This document shows positions 32,882 through 43,807 of a stretch of DNA of 64,000 nt, piece by piece. Position 1 is the first letter of the stretch; every line of letters starts with the position of its first letter. Position numbers and translations under genes: made by a program. Source of the stretch: Symbiodinium kawagutii (lineage: Eukaryota > Sar > Dinophyceae > Suessiales > Symbiodiniaceae); contig VSDK01028329.1 in the NCBI GenBank assembly GCA_009767595.1, positions 308,017-372,016 of the forward strand, in the 5' to 3' direction. The notes beneath the pieces are model-generated. The model made no database searches. It was not told the origin of the DNA and saw only the letters and a list, made by a program, of their open reading frames with translations.

Positions 32882-32980
32882 GACAGGTGTTCCGTGGGAT
32901 TCGGTGTGAAAATCTCCCAGCTGGCGAGTGAATGTGAGTTGTGCTTGGTTGACTTGTCATCCTGTACGATGCCTTGAAAA

Positions 32981-33040
32981 TCCTATGAAATCTTATGAAA
33001 TCCTAAAAAATCCTATAAAATCCTATACAATCCTATAAAA
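32981..33040. repeat. 10-bp tandem repeat (TCCTATAAAA)x6
   Basis: Six consecutive decamers, each a variant of TCCTATAAAA, in exact 10-base register. Confidence 0.9.
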
Positions 33041-33112
33041 TTCCTGAAAGTCACACAAAGCCCAAGGGGCAACCTGGAAACACGTGGGAACACTAAGCAT
33101 CTGTGCATCAAA

Positions 33113-33249
33113 TCTCAGGCGGAGTCCCCCCACTGCCATGGCCGTGGTCGCATGGCCATCCACACCGGACACCGACTCTGACACCTTGAGGCCCTGAGCT
33201 TCGAGTTGTTTCTCGAACTCGTCTCGGTCGAAGCCAAGGGGACTGCCAC
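33113..33249 (-). CDS. Putative exon of an unidentified gene
   Basis: Follows a GAGCAG acceptor and reads GSPLGFDRDEFEKQLEAQGL and then KVSESVSGVDGHATTAMAVG, GLRLRFDAQ. GC-rich and strongly coding-like. The 3' border is approximate (a GA or GT donor). It is the most upstream member of the minus-strand exon series 30.7-33.2 kb. Confidence 0.45.
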
Positions 33250-33874
33250 CTGCTCAGTGGAAGATAAAAATTGGAAGAAGTTCCTCACAAAGTTCCCTTT
33301 TGTAAACTTGACAAAACAAAACTTTGGAAAACTTTTGACTCAGAAGTGACTTGACAAAAACAAGTTCCTCACAACGTCTCATAACAAGTTCCTCACAGGT
33401 TCATGACAACATCACACAACAAGTTCCTCACAAGTTCATGACTGAAGTTCCACTCGAGTTCATACAAAGACTCCAAAAAGGCGAGCAGATCTAAACAGTG
33501 ACAGAATGATGTTGCCAGGAAGCTCTGCATGGTGCACTCAGTTTGATCTTTGGCACATGTCCACGGGATACGTGGATGAACACTGTGCACTCCACAATGA
33601 AAAACTGTTCATTCATGGACATACAGTAGTTTCAGAACCCCCCTGCCATGGATTGGAGAAGGCTCATCAGTCGTTATTTCCGATAATTCTATGAAGCTGC
33701 CACAAAGCCGCTTGCACCTATAAACTGCCCTGGGACTGGAAAAGACTTGCAGAGAGGTGCCTTTTACAGTTGGAGAGTCGGACTCTACTTGTGGGGTTTT
33801 CCTCTCAAAGCATGCCAGCACTAGGGGATCTGTCCAATGACTTCCTCTGGCAACATCATTAAAAGGAGCAACCA

Positions 33875-34055
33875 TCACACGTCTGGTACATCGTAGTCGT
33901 CTCGGCATGCTGGAGCCAACTTCAGTTGAGACAAGGAGCCTTGAAGCAGCAGCACGATGTTGACGAGAATCACTACCCCAGCACCCGCCAGGAAGGAATC
34001 AAAGGCTCCCAATTTGAAAAGTGGCTTCTCCCCTCCTGCAGAGCTTGACTTGAGC
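33875..34055 (-). CDS. Putative C-terminal exon with a transmembrane helix
   Basis: Reads KSSSAGGEKPLFKLGAFDSF, then a hydrophobic segment FLAGAGVVILVNIVLLLQG, then a short polar tail ending DDYDVPDV before the stop. One clear membrane span with a short acidic C-terminus. No family can be named from the tail alone. The 5' border is undefined. Confidence 0.42.
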
Positions 34056-34159
34056 AAGTGGCAAAATCTGTGCTGGATGGGTTCCGAATATAAATAAATA
34101 TTAACATATAGTAAATTGCATAATATATGATATGATATATATATATATAGTCAATATGA

Positions 34160-35160
34160 ATGAACAAATAAGAATAGGATGAATAGTGTTTTTAGGACGT
34201 CATAGCACCAGGTGAGACTCAAGCTCAAACAACTTGGCGACATTGGAATCACATGCCTGCATACATTGTTTGGTCTATGGTGTGGCGTGGGAAGAATGGA
34301 TGAGGTTGCTGGAAAAAGTTCTATGTAGCCACACAGAGTCATCTAGCCAACAACTTACAAACAGCAACAATTACATAGGTAACAAAAACACTCGACACAC
34401 TGGCCGGAACCACGACTCCCGTCTAGAACCATCTGCAGTAAACCAACGAATCTCCCAAAACAGCAAACAGCACTACGAAGTTATGGCCAATCCCGGTCGA
34501 TTCTACCAATGACAATTCTTCACGGGAATGAATCACGAAGCGTGTCGTACAACGAACCATCCCCAGGGCAGCAACAACACCTGTCCTTGTCTCTTCCGGC
34601 TGACCGTAGATGAGACTGGCTTCCCGCCGAAGCGATAGTCCTTTTCAAAAATCCAGTCGTTTTTCTCCTGGACAAAACTAAACGTTTGGAGAATCAAAAA
34701 GCGATGGAATCTCCAAAGTACGGGATCTTGCTGGTGGATTTGAATTCGTGATCCATTAAAAGCTTAGATCTACTCTTCAACAACTTCATGGCACCTATTT
34801 ATCACCTATTTAATCTGTGTGCTGCGTGACACTTTGAGATTCCTTGACTGTATAACTGCCAATGTCCAGCAGAAACCGGCTTCAGTCTTTTGGGAACACA
34901 GACCTCCCACTCACACTGAATGTGAACAGGGTACTAGTAACAAGAACATCCAGTGACGACAAATGACTGTTGGATTCTATGGTAGTGTCTCTGGGAGAAC
35001 CGACTGTAGATGTAAACATTTCAGGTGACTGAAAGTTTTCTCAAGTCAGACATATCGCCGCAAAATTACTCCGGATATTTGCATGTGCTTCAAGCTGGAT
35101 GATCTTGTCCAGCTGATGAACAGTTCACAACATAGACTTCAAAGGCCCCCACCTGCAATG
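34160..35160. other. Stretch with no supported gene
   Basis: No convincing exon on either strand and no large repeat. Composition is typical of the intergenic sequence here. Confidence 0.45.
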
Positions 35161-35230
35161 TGTGTTAATGATGGTTAATGATGGTTAATGATGGTTCATG
35201 TTGGTTCATGTTGGTTCATGCTGGTTCATT
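35161..35230. repeat. 10-bp tandem repeat (ATGGTTAATG/TTGGTTCATG)
   Basis: Seven decamers in exact register grading from ATGGTTAATG to TTGGTTCATG. Confidence 0.9.
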
Positions 35231-35360
35231 TCAGATCATTAAGCAGGTGACTTCAGGCACCACAAGCGGTCACACCCCGGTCCGCAGTCGCCTCTTTGAC
35301 GGTCATGGTCCAGCCTCTAACCTGGCTAACATCGCGGGCATGCTGTCATGGTAACAGACT

Positions 35361-35410
35361 TCTGTAGGGATCTGTAGGGATTTGTAGGGATCTGTAGGGA
35401 TCTGTGGGGA
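35361..35410. repeat. 10-bp tandem repeat (TCTGTAGGGA)x5
   Basis: Five consecutive decamers with two single-base variants. Confidence 0.9.
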
Positions 35411-35979
35411 TCATAGGAATTCTGTCATGATGGATGGATTAGAAGATTGCAACATAGGTGTTACAACATTTCTCACCAACATGGTTCACCTGTCGTCGTC
35501 GCAGCTGAGGCATCGGAGCTTGCTGAGCTTCGACCCAGGTAGACTGAGGGCGAACTACTGAACCAACTGAAGGGATTGCTGCAAAAATTGATATGTCACT
35601 CATGTATTCTCAAAATGCAGATCACTACTATGTACCTATACTATCCTATGCTATATGTCACTAAGATTTAATAAGAACTATTATCCTAACACACGGCTAT
35701 CAGGAAAACCCAGGCGTCAAATGCACCACAAAACAACAGCAATATTGGATCCCGGGATATCCTCGGCTTCTCTCAAACACACTCCTCTACCCTAACAACG
35801 GTTTCCAGAGTGACATGGCATCTTAAAACGTAACAAAAGGATACACAAGGGACTCTGCCAAGTTGGAGCAGTGTTCAACAGCAATTATTGTTTCTCCAAA
35901 TATTTTTTAAATAAATCACCCCATAAGACTATGTCACTATGTCTATAAGATTCTATAAGCAATCCATCAGTCCAGTAGA

Positions 35980-36162
35980 TCATAGTAGCCCCAAAGAGTC
36001 CCAGGGAAGCCCTCCCTTCATCCGTCCAACCCCAGCGCCATCCATGGTTGGTCGCCGCGCCTCTCGCCGTGCGAGGCCTCGGTACACAGACTCCTTGGAT
36101 CCTTCGCCGATGGCATGGGCCAAGAGCTGCGCAGTGAAGTCACTGGACACCTGGGCCATCAG
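35980..36162 (-). CDS. Putative terminal exon (61 codons)
   Basis: Follows a GGTAG acceptor and reads LMAQVSSDFTAQLLAHAIGE, GSKESVYRGLARREARRP and then a Gly/Met-rich end with a stop TGA. GC-rich against AT-rich flanks, with a consistent frame. An ATG at 36159 could also be a true start. Function unknown. Confidence 0.45.
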   Translation of the reverse strand: MMAQVSSDFTAQLLAHAIGEGSKESVYRGLARREARRPTMDGAGVGRMKGGLPWDSLGLL

Positions 36163-37785
36163 CTACCGGTGCCAAGCGGTGCCAAGCAGTCAACAGTTCT
36201 TGATGTTGCTAGTGTTAAATGAGGGATAATTAGGATTAACGATTCAATGATGGTAAATGATGGTTTATGGATGCTGATTTATGGATGTTCATGCATGTCA
36301 ATGTAAATGGATGTTCATGGATGCTAATGGTGGCAAATGAATGGTTGTGATAATTTAGATGGTTGAGTATGCTTATTGATGGTTGATGGTGGTTCATGAT
36401 GCTTCATGGGTAACAATACAAAGATGGCAGCAATCGATGTGGTTGCTACGTATGTGTATATAGTGGAGTACACTATACCACACTCACCAAGCTCGCTAAA
36501 TGTCCAGGAGCTCCCACTGGCACAACGAAGTCTACCTCTAAACAGTCACTGTGCCTGAAGCCATACTTGGCAAAATGCGTTGTTGGTGATCCTTTGGGGG
36601 GTGGATGTCTAAGCCGCGGCATTATCAACTTTTACACAGAAATCTGCTGCCAACTCTGCAAATGAGGAAACTAAGTGAGAAAACCAGGCAAACTCTGAAT
36701 AAACTGAGTAAACTGAGTAATTACATGTCATTGAGTGTCTGCACCTGCCGAGGGGCATCAGATGGTTCAGCACCACTCCATGGCGTGCCCAGCTCGTTCA
36801 CCTTTCCGATTTCACCCGTTCCATAGTGCTCCTGCATGGAACACGTCAAACACTTCACTCTGCCAGGATCCTTTTACTGAAGTTTGACATGGAAAGACAT
36901 GGATGGACGTGGATGATATGGTCAGATATGATCACTATACAGGCAAATCAGTAAGCTGCAACTGCGGAAAACCTGCAGAAGCTCTTCAATACTCTCTCTG
37001 TAGAGATAATTCTGCCAGAAGCATGGCATCACTGCACATGGCTCTACAACATGTTGGAATTGGAGCTGAAAATCTGTCAAAAGATGTCAAAACAAATTTG
37101 AATTTGGGTCAAATGGAGTAACAGGCTGAAGACACAGAGCATGAACCAATCGAACACTCCCCGTTGAAATGTTCACGTTTTAAATATGTCTATAGACTTA
37201 TAATGACTTACATAAATTACATTACAGTACCATTTCTTTGAATAAATGCCCCCCAAAATGTCACACCTCTCCACACTCTTCGTAACCTTCCCCACTCCTC
37301 GCAGCCAGGATCCAGGGTTTGGGACAGGTCGATGATTGGACACCCCAACTCACGTCCTTGAAGCTGCCGCTGATGTGGGTTACTGCGTGGGCTGGCTACG
37401 GTTGGATCAGGTTGTGCATTTTTGGCTGGGTTGTGTTGGGTTTGTTGATCCATTTGGCGATGAAATCAACACCGCAAGCAGCGAGAAAATATCACATCTG
37501 AAAGGAATAACACTCCATCTGAAAATCATGGAAGAATTGGAAAACCATCCAAAACCAAACCGTGTGAACAAACCCGTGTCCACAATACTCAGTCCATGTC
37601 TTCGATTTGAGTGGATATTGGAAGCGAGCGAGTGTTATGTTTGACAGGTCATGCTTGAAAGTTGCAAATGTACGCAAGTTCCTTGCAACAACTCGACCAG
37701 AAAGTGAAGATTATGATCAGTATAGAGGTCTCCATGTGCCGGCATGGAAGAACCATGCAGTTTGCATCTTTCGCGCCGGATCAAA

Positions 37786-39348
37786 TTAGATACTGCATCT
37801 TTTTTCCGACAGGTGGAAGGCATGGTTTGCCCAGCGGGTCACATGAAATGCAGTCTCACCAGTAGTCATCCGTTGTCGCTTGGTCTCCATTTGAAGACCA
37901 CCCTGTGATAGTGCACGTTCAATAATCTTTGGCGCCAGGCCCATTTCGACTGCAAAACGTGCAGCTTCCGACGTTGAAACTTGCTGGCGCTCTCTGAACT
38001 CTACCAACAGCTGGCCCTGCAAAGGGCTCAAGGAGACGATGGCCAAAGTGGAAAGATTTCGGACCTTCTTGGCCTTCCTCAAAATCGACAAGGCAGCAGC
38101 AGCATCAATCTGGGCACCTGACGCACTCCGCTGTTCCAGCACTCTTTGGACTGCCTCCAGTCGTCGCTGAGAATCGACCCGTGCTCTTCGGTTGCCTCCG
38201 AATGTTGCATTGGACTCGGGTAAAATGGGGTGATTGGCTCTTGAAACTGCTTCCGACTGCCGCACTTCACCAATCACAGGGCCACCTGGATTCAGCTCCA
38301 CGGTTACAGCACCGGAGTCATCGACCAAAAGTAAGGCACTGCCACACATTGGTTGCAGAGTGAGGTCACGCAACCATTGTAAGGCTGACGTCATCGTGTG
38401 ACCCTGCAGCAGTAGCTCCCAAACCAAGGTCTGCACACTCAGAGAGGGTTGATGAAAGCCATCGGATTGCCTGTCATGCAAATTGAAGACGCAAATTCCA
38501 AGACCAGCCGAGTTCAGGCCGACTGGGCATAACCTGCCATCGGAATCGTAAACCAGAAGCTCAACAGAGGGTAGCTCCAATCTTAAAACGCAATCAAAAT
38601 CTCCAAAACCGTAGAGAAGTCCGGGAAGATCGACGGTCTGCGTTGCCAAAACTGCTTTTCCTGTGCCTCCAATAGAAACAGTGTCTCCAGCAATAGCAAA
38701 GCCAGTACATCTGCCATTCTTGAGCAGCTTCTCTTGCTCCGAGGGTTGATTTTGATCCATAATTTCCTCTGCTTCAGAGGGCGATTCATGGTCCAAATCC
38801 ATATCCAGAAAGCTGTCTGAACTGTCTGAACTGCTCGAGGACGAGGAGCTTTGCTTACTTTGTCGAGCCTCTTCACGTGAGCGGCGTTGTAGCTCTAAAG
38901 TGTAGACCTCAAAATCCAGCATTGTCTCGTAGACGTCCCAACCAAGACCTTCTTTCAAGCCATCAAAAAAAGCGGCGGCTGTTGGACAGCAAAGACTTGC
39001 GCCTTTTTGCGCAAGAAGCGCCATGTCTTGCCATTGCTGGTTGGTGCAAGAAATCGGAGGAAGCTGTGTATAGTAGTCCTTCGCATGCTTCAATCCCCTG
39101 CGAGTCCGTTCACCATAGACTCGTGCCAAGGCAAGGCCCAATGCGCGAGGATCTTCGCCCACGACGGAAACTTCACGGGGAGGCACTTCTTCGTTTTGCT
39201 TTTCTTCAGATTCCTCACCGCTCTCATCCAACAGTTCATCAGCACTGTCTGCTAGCATGGCCCCCGACTCATCACGCATGGCCATGACAGTGATAGATGA
39301 CAAACTATTTACAAGAAACATCAAACATATGAATGAAATGCTTTCCAT
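37786..39348 (-). CDS. C45-family Ntn-hydrolase (acyl-CoA:6-APA acyltransferase-like)
   Basis: A 520-residue protein in one exon. The ATG at 39348 is preferred because it opens a signal peptide or anchor (MESISFICLMFLVNSLSSIT); a second ATG lies 18 codons upstream. The C45 core starts at Cys214 in GRCTGFAIAG, the expected N-terminal nucleophile freed by self-cleavage. It continues with VGLNSAGLGICVFNL (about 276-290), ALLLVDDSGAVTVELNPGG and the SRANHP motif (about 369-374, the TNH equivalent). Family members hydrolyse or transfer acyl groups on amides; the substrate here is unknown. Odd points: an acidic, poly-Ser insert (about 165-205) just before the nucleophile, Arg rather than Gly before Cys214, and a tail (about 460-485, EAARFAVEMGLAPKIIERAL) resembling a UBA helix bundle. 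A TG|GTGAGA site near codon 497 might splice the last residues to a further exon. Confidence 0.8.
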   Translation of the reverse strand: MESISFICLMFLVNSLSSITVMAMRDESGAMLADSADELLDESGEESEEKQNEEVPPREVSVVGEDPRALGLALARVYGERTRRGLKHAKDYYTQLPPISCTNQQWQDMALLAQKGASLCCPTAAAFFDGLKEGLGWDVYETMLDFEVYTLELQRRSREEARQSKQSSSSSSSSDSSDSFLDMDLDHESPSEAEEIMDQNQPSEQEKLLKNGRCTGFAIAGDTVSIGGTGKAVLATQTVDLPGLLYGFGDFDCVLRLELPSVELLVYDSDGRLCPVGLNSAGLGICVFNLHDRQSDGFHQPSLSVQTLVWELLLQGHTMTSALQWLRDLTLQPMCGSALLLVDDSGAVTVELNPGGPVIGEVRQSEAVSRANHPILPESNATFGGNRRARVDSQRRLEAVQRVLEQRSASGAQIDAAAALSILRKAKKVRNLSTLAIVSLSPLQGQLLVEFRERQQVSTSEAARFAVEMGLAPKIIERALSQGGLQMETKRQRMTTGETAFHVTRWANHAFHLSEKRCSI

Positions 39349-39542
39349 ACTTTGGTGTCTGCCTTCAAAATGCTGCATGCCAAACAGTCTAAACATGAAC
39401 ATGACGGACTAGTTTCCGTGAACCCGGCATGGAGGAAGAAAAGAAGTCCCTCTCAGAAAGGCTTTGGTATAGCTTTTTTGCTGGTTGACCTCTGCAACTA
39501 TATGATGTTCACGGCTTGGCCAATGCTTTGAGACACCTGACA

Positions 39543-39623
39543 TCAAGTGACCAAACCAATGGCACGGTCGCTGTGCTTAAATGCCTGCGGGAGGTGGAGA
39601 AGCTGTCCTAGTCCGGCCTCAAA
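39543..39623 (-). CDS. Putative terminal exon (27 codons)
   Basis: Follows a TTGGCAG acceptor and reads FEAGLGQLLHLPQAFKHSDR and then AIGLVT before TGA. It lies about 195 bases upstream of the C45 gene start, in the same orientation. It may end the gene whose earlier exons are at 39895-40744. Confidence 0.38.
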   Translation of the reverse strand, partial: FEAGLGQLLHLPQAFKHSDRAIGLVT

Positions 39624-39894
39624 CTGCCAAGGCAATGGGGTCAATGGGCGAAAGCGCATGGATTGTTTCAACAACAAGTAGCAAACGTGATGAATCAAGC
39701 TGTGCAAGTACTAGAGAAATTGCATATAGTCATGAAACGGCCAAGCGCAATACCAAAAATTCGTGGTGATGACGGTGATCATGATGATCATGATGACAAT
39801 GATGAGAACTAACATGTATATGACATATATAATCAAATCATCACTTATCATCAACAATGATCTATGACTGCTCATGTTATGGTACAGTAGCGAT

Positions 39895-40056
39895 GCCCTC
39901 CAACGCCCCTGGTGGATCCTGGTGTCGCCAAGCGACCCAAGGCGATCATCTCGACGACCATCGGATTGACCAAGTCTGGCAGCACTTGACGTTCCAACAC
40001 GCGAGTGCCATCACCCAAGATGTCCTCAGCTCGGCGACCACGCAGAAATTCAATGC
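39895..40056 (-). CDS. Putative exon of an unidentified gene
   Basis: Follows an AAG|G acceptor and reads IEFLRGRRAEDILGDGTRVL, ERQVLPDLVNPMVVEMIALG and RLATPGSTRGVGGH. Strongly coding-like and GC-rich. The donor is tentatively a GC site after GGGCATC. The phase towards the exon at 40368-40448 does not fit, so an exon may be missing. Confidence 0.45.
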
Positions 40057-40367
40057 CTTCGTGAATTGTGATGAATTAATGTACTAAACATCAGGTGACA
40101 TACTAACTAATTAATCAATCATCAATCAATTAATGAATGTTTAGACTAAATCATCTAAATTGTAATGCAATTTAGTATTTATGAACACTAACCATATTAG
40201 TTGGTACGAGTATGTTTGATGCTTTAAGAATCTTTATGATATTAATCATTCACAATGAGATCTTGTGGCAAGTTTTATACATGTGTGTATGTCAACGTAG
40301 GATATGATTGCATGATATTGCATTGTATAAATGTATATGATACTGGTATTATGCATATTCTCAAAAC

Positions 40368-40448
40368 TTCTGTTTCTGAATAGCCGATGATTCGTTTGCG
40401 GGTGTCTTGATCCAGGGACAATCCTGTAGAGTGAAAGTGGCCGTGCTT
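40368..40448 (-). CDS. Putative exon 2 of a small unidentified gene
   Basis: Follows a CTTTTTCAG acceptor and reads KHGHFHSTGLSLDQDTRKRI and then IGYSETE before a GA|A GT-type donor. It joins in phase 0 to the exon at 40631-40744 through a 182-base GT-AG intron, which supports both. Function unknown. Confidence 0.48.
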
Positions 40449-40630
40449 CTGAAAAAGAAAGTGCTCTGGACATCTCTGGACATCACATCAGAATCTGTAG
40501 ATATATTTGATGGTCACGCTGTCTTTCCAAGTCCTTCAAATCTGTTTGTCTCACTTGGAATTGAAGGACTTAGAAAAACTTGATTTGGAAATAGGTTTGC
40601 ATTCTCACTTGAATTGGTTTGCTTTTCTAC

Positions 40631-40744
40631 TTCGCAGTTCTTTACCAATTCCAAGTGCTGTCTAGCATCACCATAAATCCTCTTGCCCTCATCATTGATC
40701 GGCGCGCCCATCATCAAGGAGAAATCCTGCGTTGAGAAACCCAT
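40631..40744 (-). CDS. Putative first exon of a small unidentified gene
   Basis: 38 codons from an ATG: MGFSTQDFSLMMGAPINDEG and then KRIYGDARQHLELVKNCE, ending before a GTAGAA donor at a codon boundary. Joined to 40368-40448 it gives a 65-residue N-terminal piece with no recognised domain. The ATG could instead lie inside an exon that begins further upstream. Confidence 0.48.
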
Positions 40745-40830
40745 GTCTGCTTACTCCATCCCCCTTCAGATTCGATGCTTTAGTCCCACAGAACCATCGA
40801 GCAAATGAAGATGGCACACAGGCTACCACT

Positions 40831-40860
40831 GTCACCAAGTCATGCCAAGTCATACCAAGT
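40831..40860. repeat. 10-bp tandem repeat (CATGCCAAGT)x3
   Basis: Three decamers, GTCACCAAGT, CATGCCAAGT and CATACCAAGT, in register. Confidence 0.75.
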
Positions 40861-42109
40861 CCTCTAGTTTTCACCCCCTCTGTAAAATATGAGCTATCAG
40901 AGTTATCACTCCCTTTGAAAAATATGAGTTAGTCAACTTAATCAATTTAATCAACTCTGAAAAATATGAGTTGATTAAATAATCAAGTCAGTCCTGATGT
41001 GGCTGATATGGCACCACCAAGACCAGTGAAGCCTCTGGTGCAGCTGCCTTCACCTATCTGCTCAGGGTGCCATGGGGTGACCAGCACCGTTGAAGCAGGG
41101 GGCGCAGTCACCGGTGGTTTTCCTACAAAATGGATCACTTTTGGATGAGCCTCACACCTCCAAGACTGGTGGTTTCCCTGCTAAAGGCAGAGAAAAGATA
41201 TCACTTTTAGATGGTTCGGGGTTCCCACTGACAACGAAAAGCTGGAATTCGCAGTGACTCCTGGAGCGATAGCAACTCCCATGGGGCCATAAACTCATGG
41301 GCTGATTTTCACCCCAAAGACAGTGGTTTTCCACACAATTCCGCCTCCTCCACAGCCTTTTTGAGGCGAACTGCAAATTCCTGGGCAACCTGCCGAGATC
41401 TGCCAAGATCTGTCAAGCTGCCACTGGATTCAGCAGATTTAATTAGTAAGTTGAGTTGAACTTCACATACGAGTGAGGACTGTGAGGACCCCGCATTTCA
41501 TAGCATCCGTCATGTCAATTTGTGGAGGTCAGTCTCTTCCAAGACTCCAAACGTGCCCCTGAAACCAGGCTGGAAACTGATGCTTGAAAGGTCACCGCAA
41601 TTGCTCGACACGTCTGTCATCGTCTGTCTGAAGATGTTCTTAACCCTTTTTCCCAGTAGGACATGTCTGCAAGTTATGAAACTGGATTGCCTTGTACCGA
41701 CTTCCTTCTGTTTGCTGTGAATTGGTTGTTGGTGTTGGAGCATTCAGGCCCATTGGTCACCAATTAGCGTTGGATACACATAGAGATAACTCGGCATCGC
41801 GGCGTTGGAAGATCTGCCTCCTTGCGCTTTCCTTCGGATTGAGGCAGCAATGAGCTCACCAACTTGCCCTTGACATCAGCCTTCAAGTAGACATCCTCAT
41901 CGCACACGGAAAAGCTGAGATGATGTTGTTAGAATTCGAAACGTGCACATTTCTCCAGAGGCCATTCCGGGAAAGAAGTCAGACATGTCAGCAAACAGGA
42001 CCGAAAGGGCTGATTGCATCTGATTGCAACATGGAAAGTGCTCGAGATGCCTTCGTTTATCTATCCACGCAAACGGCAGTGCTACTTCAGTGCTGCCAAG
42101 CTTCGTTAC

Positions 42110-42250
42110 CGCCAAGGGACAGCACGACCCATTTGACATTTTTGAGTCGTCTCAAATTTTCGACCGATCTGATCACACCATCGTCATCAACAACATATTC
42201 TTTGTCCTGCTGCGCGCTCCAGTGCACAGGGTCAAAGGTCAAAAGATGAC
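42110..42250 (-). CDS. Putative exon 3 of an unidentified gene (GGN motif)
   Basis: Follows a CCTAG acceptor and reads HLLTFDPVHWSAQQDKEYVV, DDDGVIRSVENLRRLKNV and KWVVLSLGG, then a GTAACG donor-like site (or continuing NEAW). Hydrophobic VVLSLGGN resembles the G-x-N block of SGNH/GDSL hydrolases, but the Ser and Asp-x-x-His blocks were not found, so no family is claimed. In phase with exon 42418-42495. Confidence 0.43.
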
Positions 42251-42417
42251 CTAGGCCTCTGGAAGTACGCATTGGAAACGGCCAAATACGTCCGACACTG
42301 ACACATGTGAATAAGCAGCTTCTGAAACAGGCGCATGACAAAGAGATGTGGGCAGGCCTCATCATCTTCAAACGCAACCATCTTTCGAGCTTTTGCATAG
42401 ACATCCCATGGATTGTC

Positions 42418-42495
42418 CTGCCACGTTAGGAGACAGAGCATGCGCAGCCATGATGATTCCCAACAAATCCTGGGATTTTTGTGACGTCCCATGTA
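42418..42495 (-). CDS. Putative exon 2 of the same unidentified gene
   Basis: 78 bases from a TACAG acceptor to a GCAG|GACAA donor (GA type), reading HGTSQKSQDLLGIIMAAHAL and then SPNVA. The phases fit both neighbours (42583-42694 and 42110-42250). Another frame across this segment is also open, so the assignment is tentative. Confidence 0.38.
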
Positions 42496-42582
42496 CTGTA
42501 CTACCTACGATCATTTGCATAGTATACGTAGGCTACCAATGGCTATCAATGGCTATGCTATGCACACGTCCAGATTTCTTAC

Positions 42583-42694
42583 CCACAAACCAATCCTGCT
42601 GTCTTCGCTCCACAAAGTCAAAGGTGGTCATCCTGGGCGCGGCGATCCCAAGACCAGCCATGGCAAGGTACAGCTGAGCTTGCATCCAGTTGAA
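42583..42694 (-). CDS. Putative exon 1 of the same unidentified gene
   Basis: Follows an ATCTAAG acceptor and reads FNWMQAQLYLAMAGLGIAAP and then RMTTFDFVERRQQDWFV, ending before a canonical GTAAGA donor. Strongly coding-like. It may not be the real first exon. Function unknown. Confidence 0.45.
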
Positions 42695-43415
42695 CTTAGA
42701 TGACAAACCAGTTGAATGGTCTATATAATGGGTGATAGTGGGTAGTTAGTGATGATTCACGATGATTGAGAATGATCACAAACCAGCTGCATGGAAAAAT
42801 GATTTGTGAAGATTCGTGATGCTTTTTGCCTTCGCTGCTTCCGTGTCGGAAGCATACCTCGGTGCCATGGGTCTGGTCCACTGCCAAGTTGACGCATTTC
42901 AGCTGCTTCACCTCAAGAGGGACGTCCGCTCAGTGCACCCGAGAACCAATGCCATTGTGGGTCCATGGAAAAATGTAAAAAGATGTAACAAGGCACTAAG
43001 ACTTCAGGAAAAATTGCTAATGGCGGTTGATATAGTGGTCAAAAACAAAAGGCTTGGTAAGTAGTTGCTTTATCAAAAGCTTGATAACCACCCTATTGAC
43101 AAAGCTAAAAAATGCTACAAGTAGCTCGGTCATTTCCGGACAAGGCTACACGTGTCATCACCAAAGGCAGTGTGATACTACCTGGAATCGCATGGCGCGC
43201 ACCCTGGAAAAATGACTCACCCTTCACTAACTTTGGACAGTCCGGCAGGATCCTGTTTCTGAATTAGGGATGGCAATGCATAATAGCACTTGTCAGTCAA
43301 GATTGTCAATGGCTAATGTGGTCAACTGCCATTGTCAATGATGCTTGATCATGGTTGACAACTAGTAGCATGCACGGTAGCAATGATATTCATAGGAATC
43401 CTGACTGTTCTTCTT

Positions 43416-43807
43416 TCAGAGTGGGATCTCAATTCCTGTCAAGCAGACGCGCATGTTTGATAGGTCTACCTTGCACAGTGCAAGCAGCCCGCAAACAGCG
43501 CAGAAGATGCGCCAACGACCAAGAGCAAAGATGATCAAAAAACATGTGCTGCCAAAATCGGCCAAACTGACTCCGAAAGCTGCTGAGTTCTCCCCAGCGC
43601 CACGGATATCTGCCATGGCACCTTGGCATTGCGAGACTTCGCCAACGCATCTTGCAGCTGAACTCGCAAGTGTCTCTTGGGCGTCTCTAACCTCGGCAGT
43701 TCGCTCAGCCACGAGGATAAGCTGATCATGTTGGAATTGCTACGCAAAAGCAGATTAGATTCATTGATCGCAGGTGTGGACAAGCTACAGGTAACCGACA
43801 ATCTCAT
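43416..43807 (-). CDS. Putative exon region, two overlapping open frames
   Basis: A GC-richer minus-strand island. One frame reads AERTAEVRDAQETLASSAAR and CVGEVSQCQGAMADIRGAG, with helix-like composition; the other reads SSWLSELPRLETPKRHLRVQ. I cannot decide between the frames or set borders. Confidence 0.28.

Noticed and set aside
37217..37644. Competing plus and minus open segments just left of the C45 gene
   Set aside because: Both strands are open with plausible composition, and a GTGAGT site exists on the minus strand. Strand and frame could not be decided.
42087..42250. Assignment to the SGNH hydrolase family from the VVLSLGGN block
   Set aside because: Only one short block fits and the catalytic Ser and His blocks are absent from the visible exons, so the family name is not used in the call.
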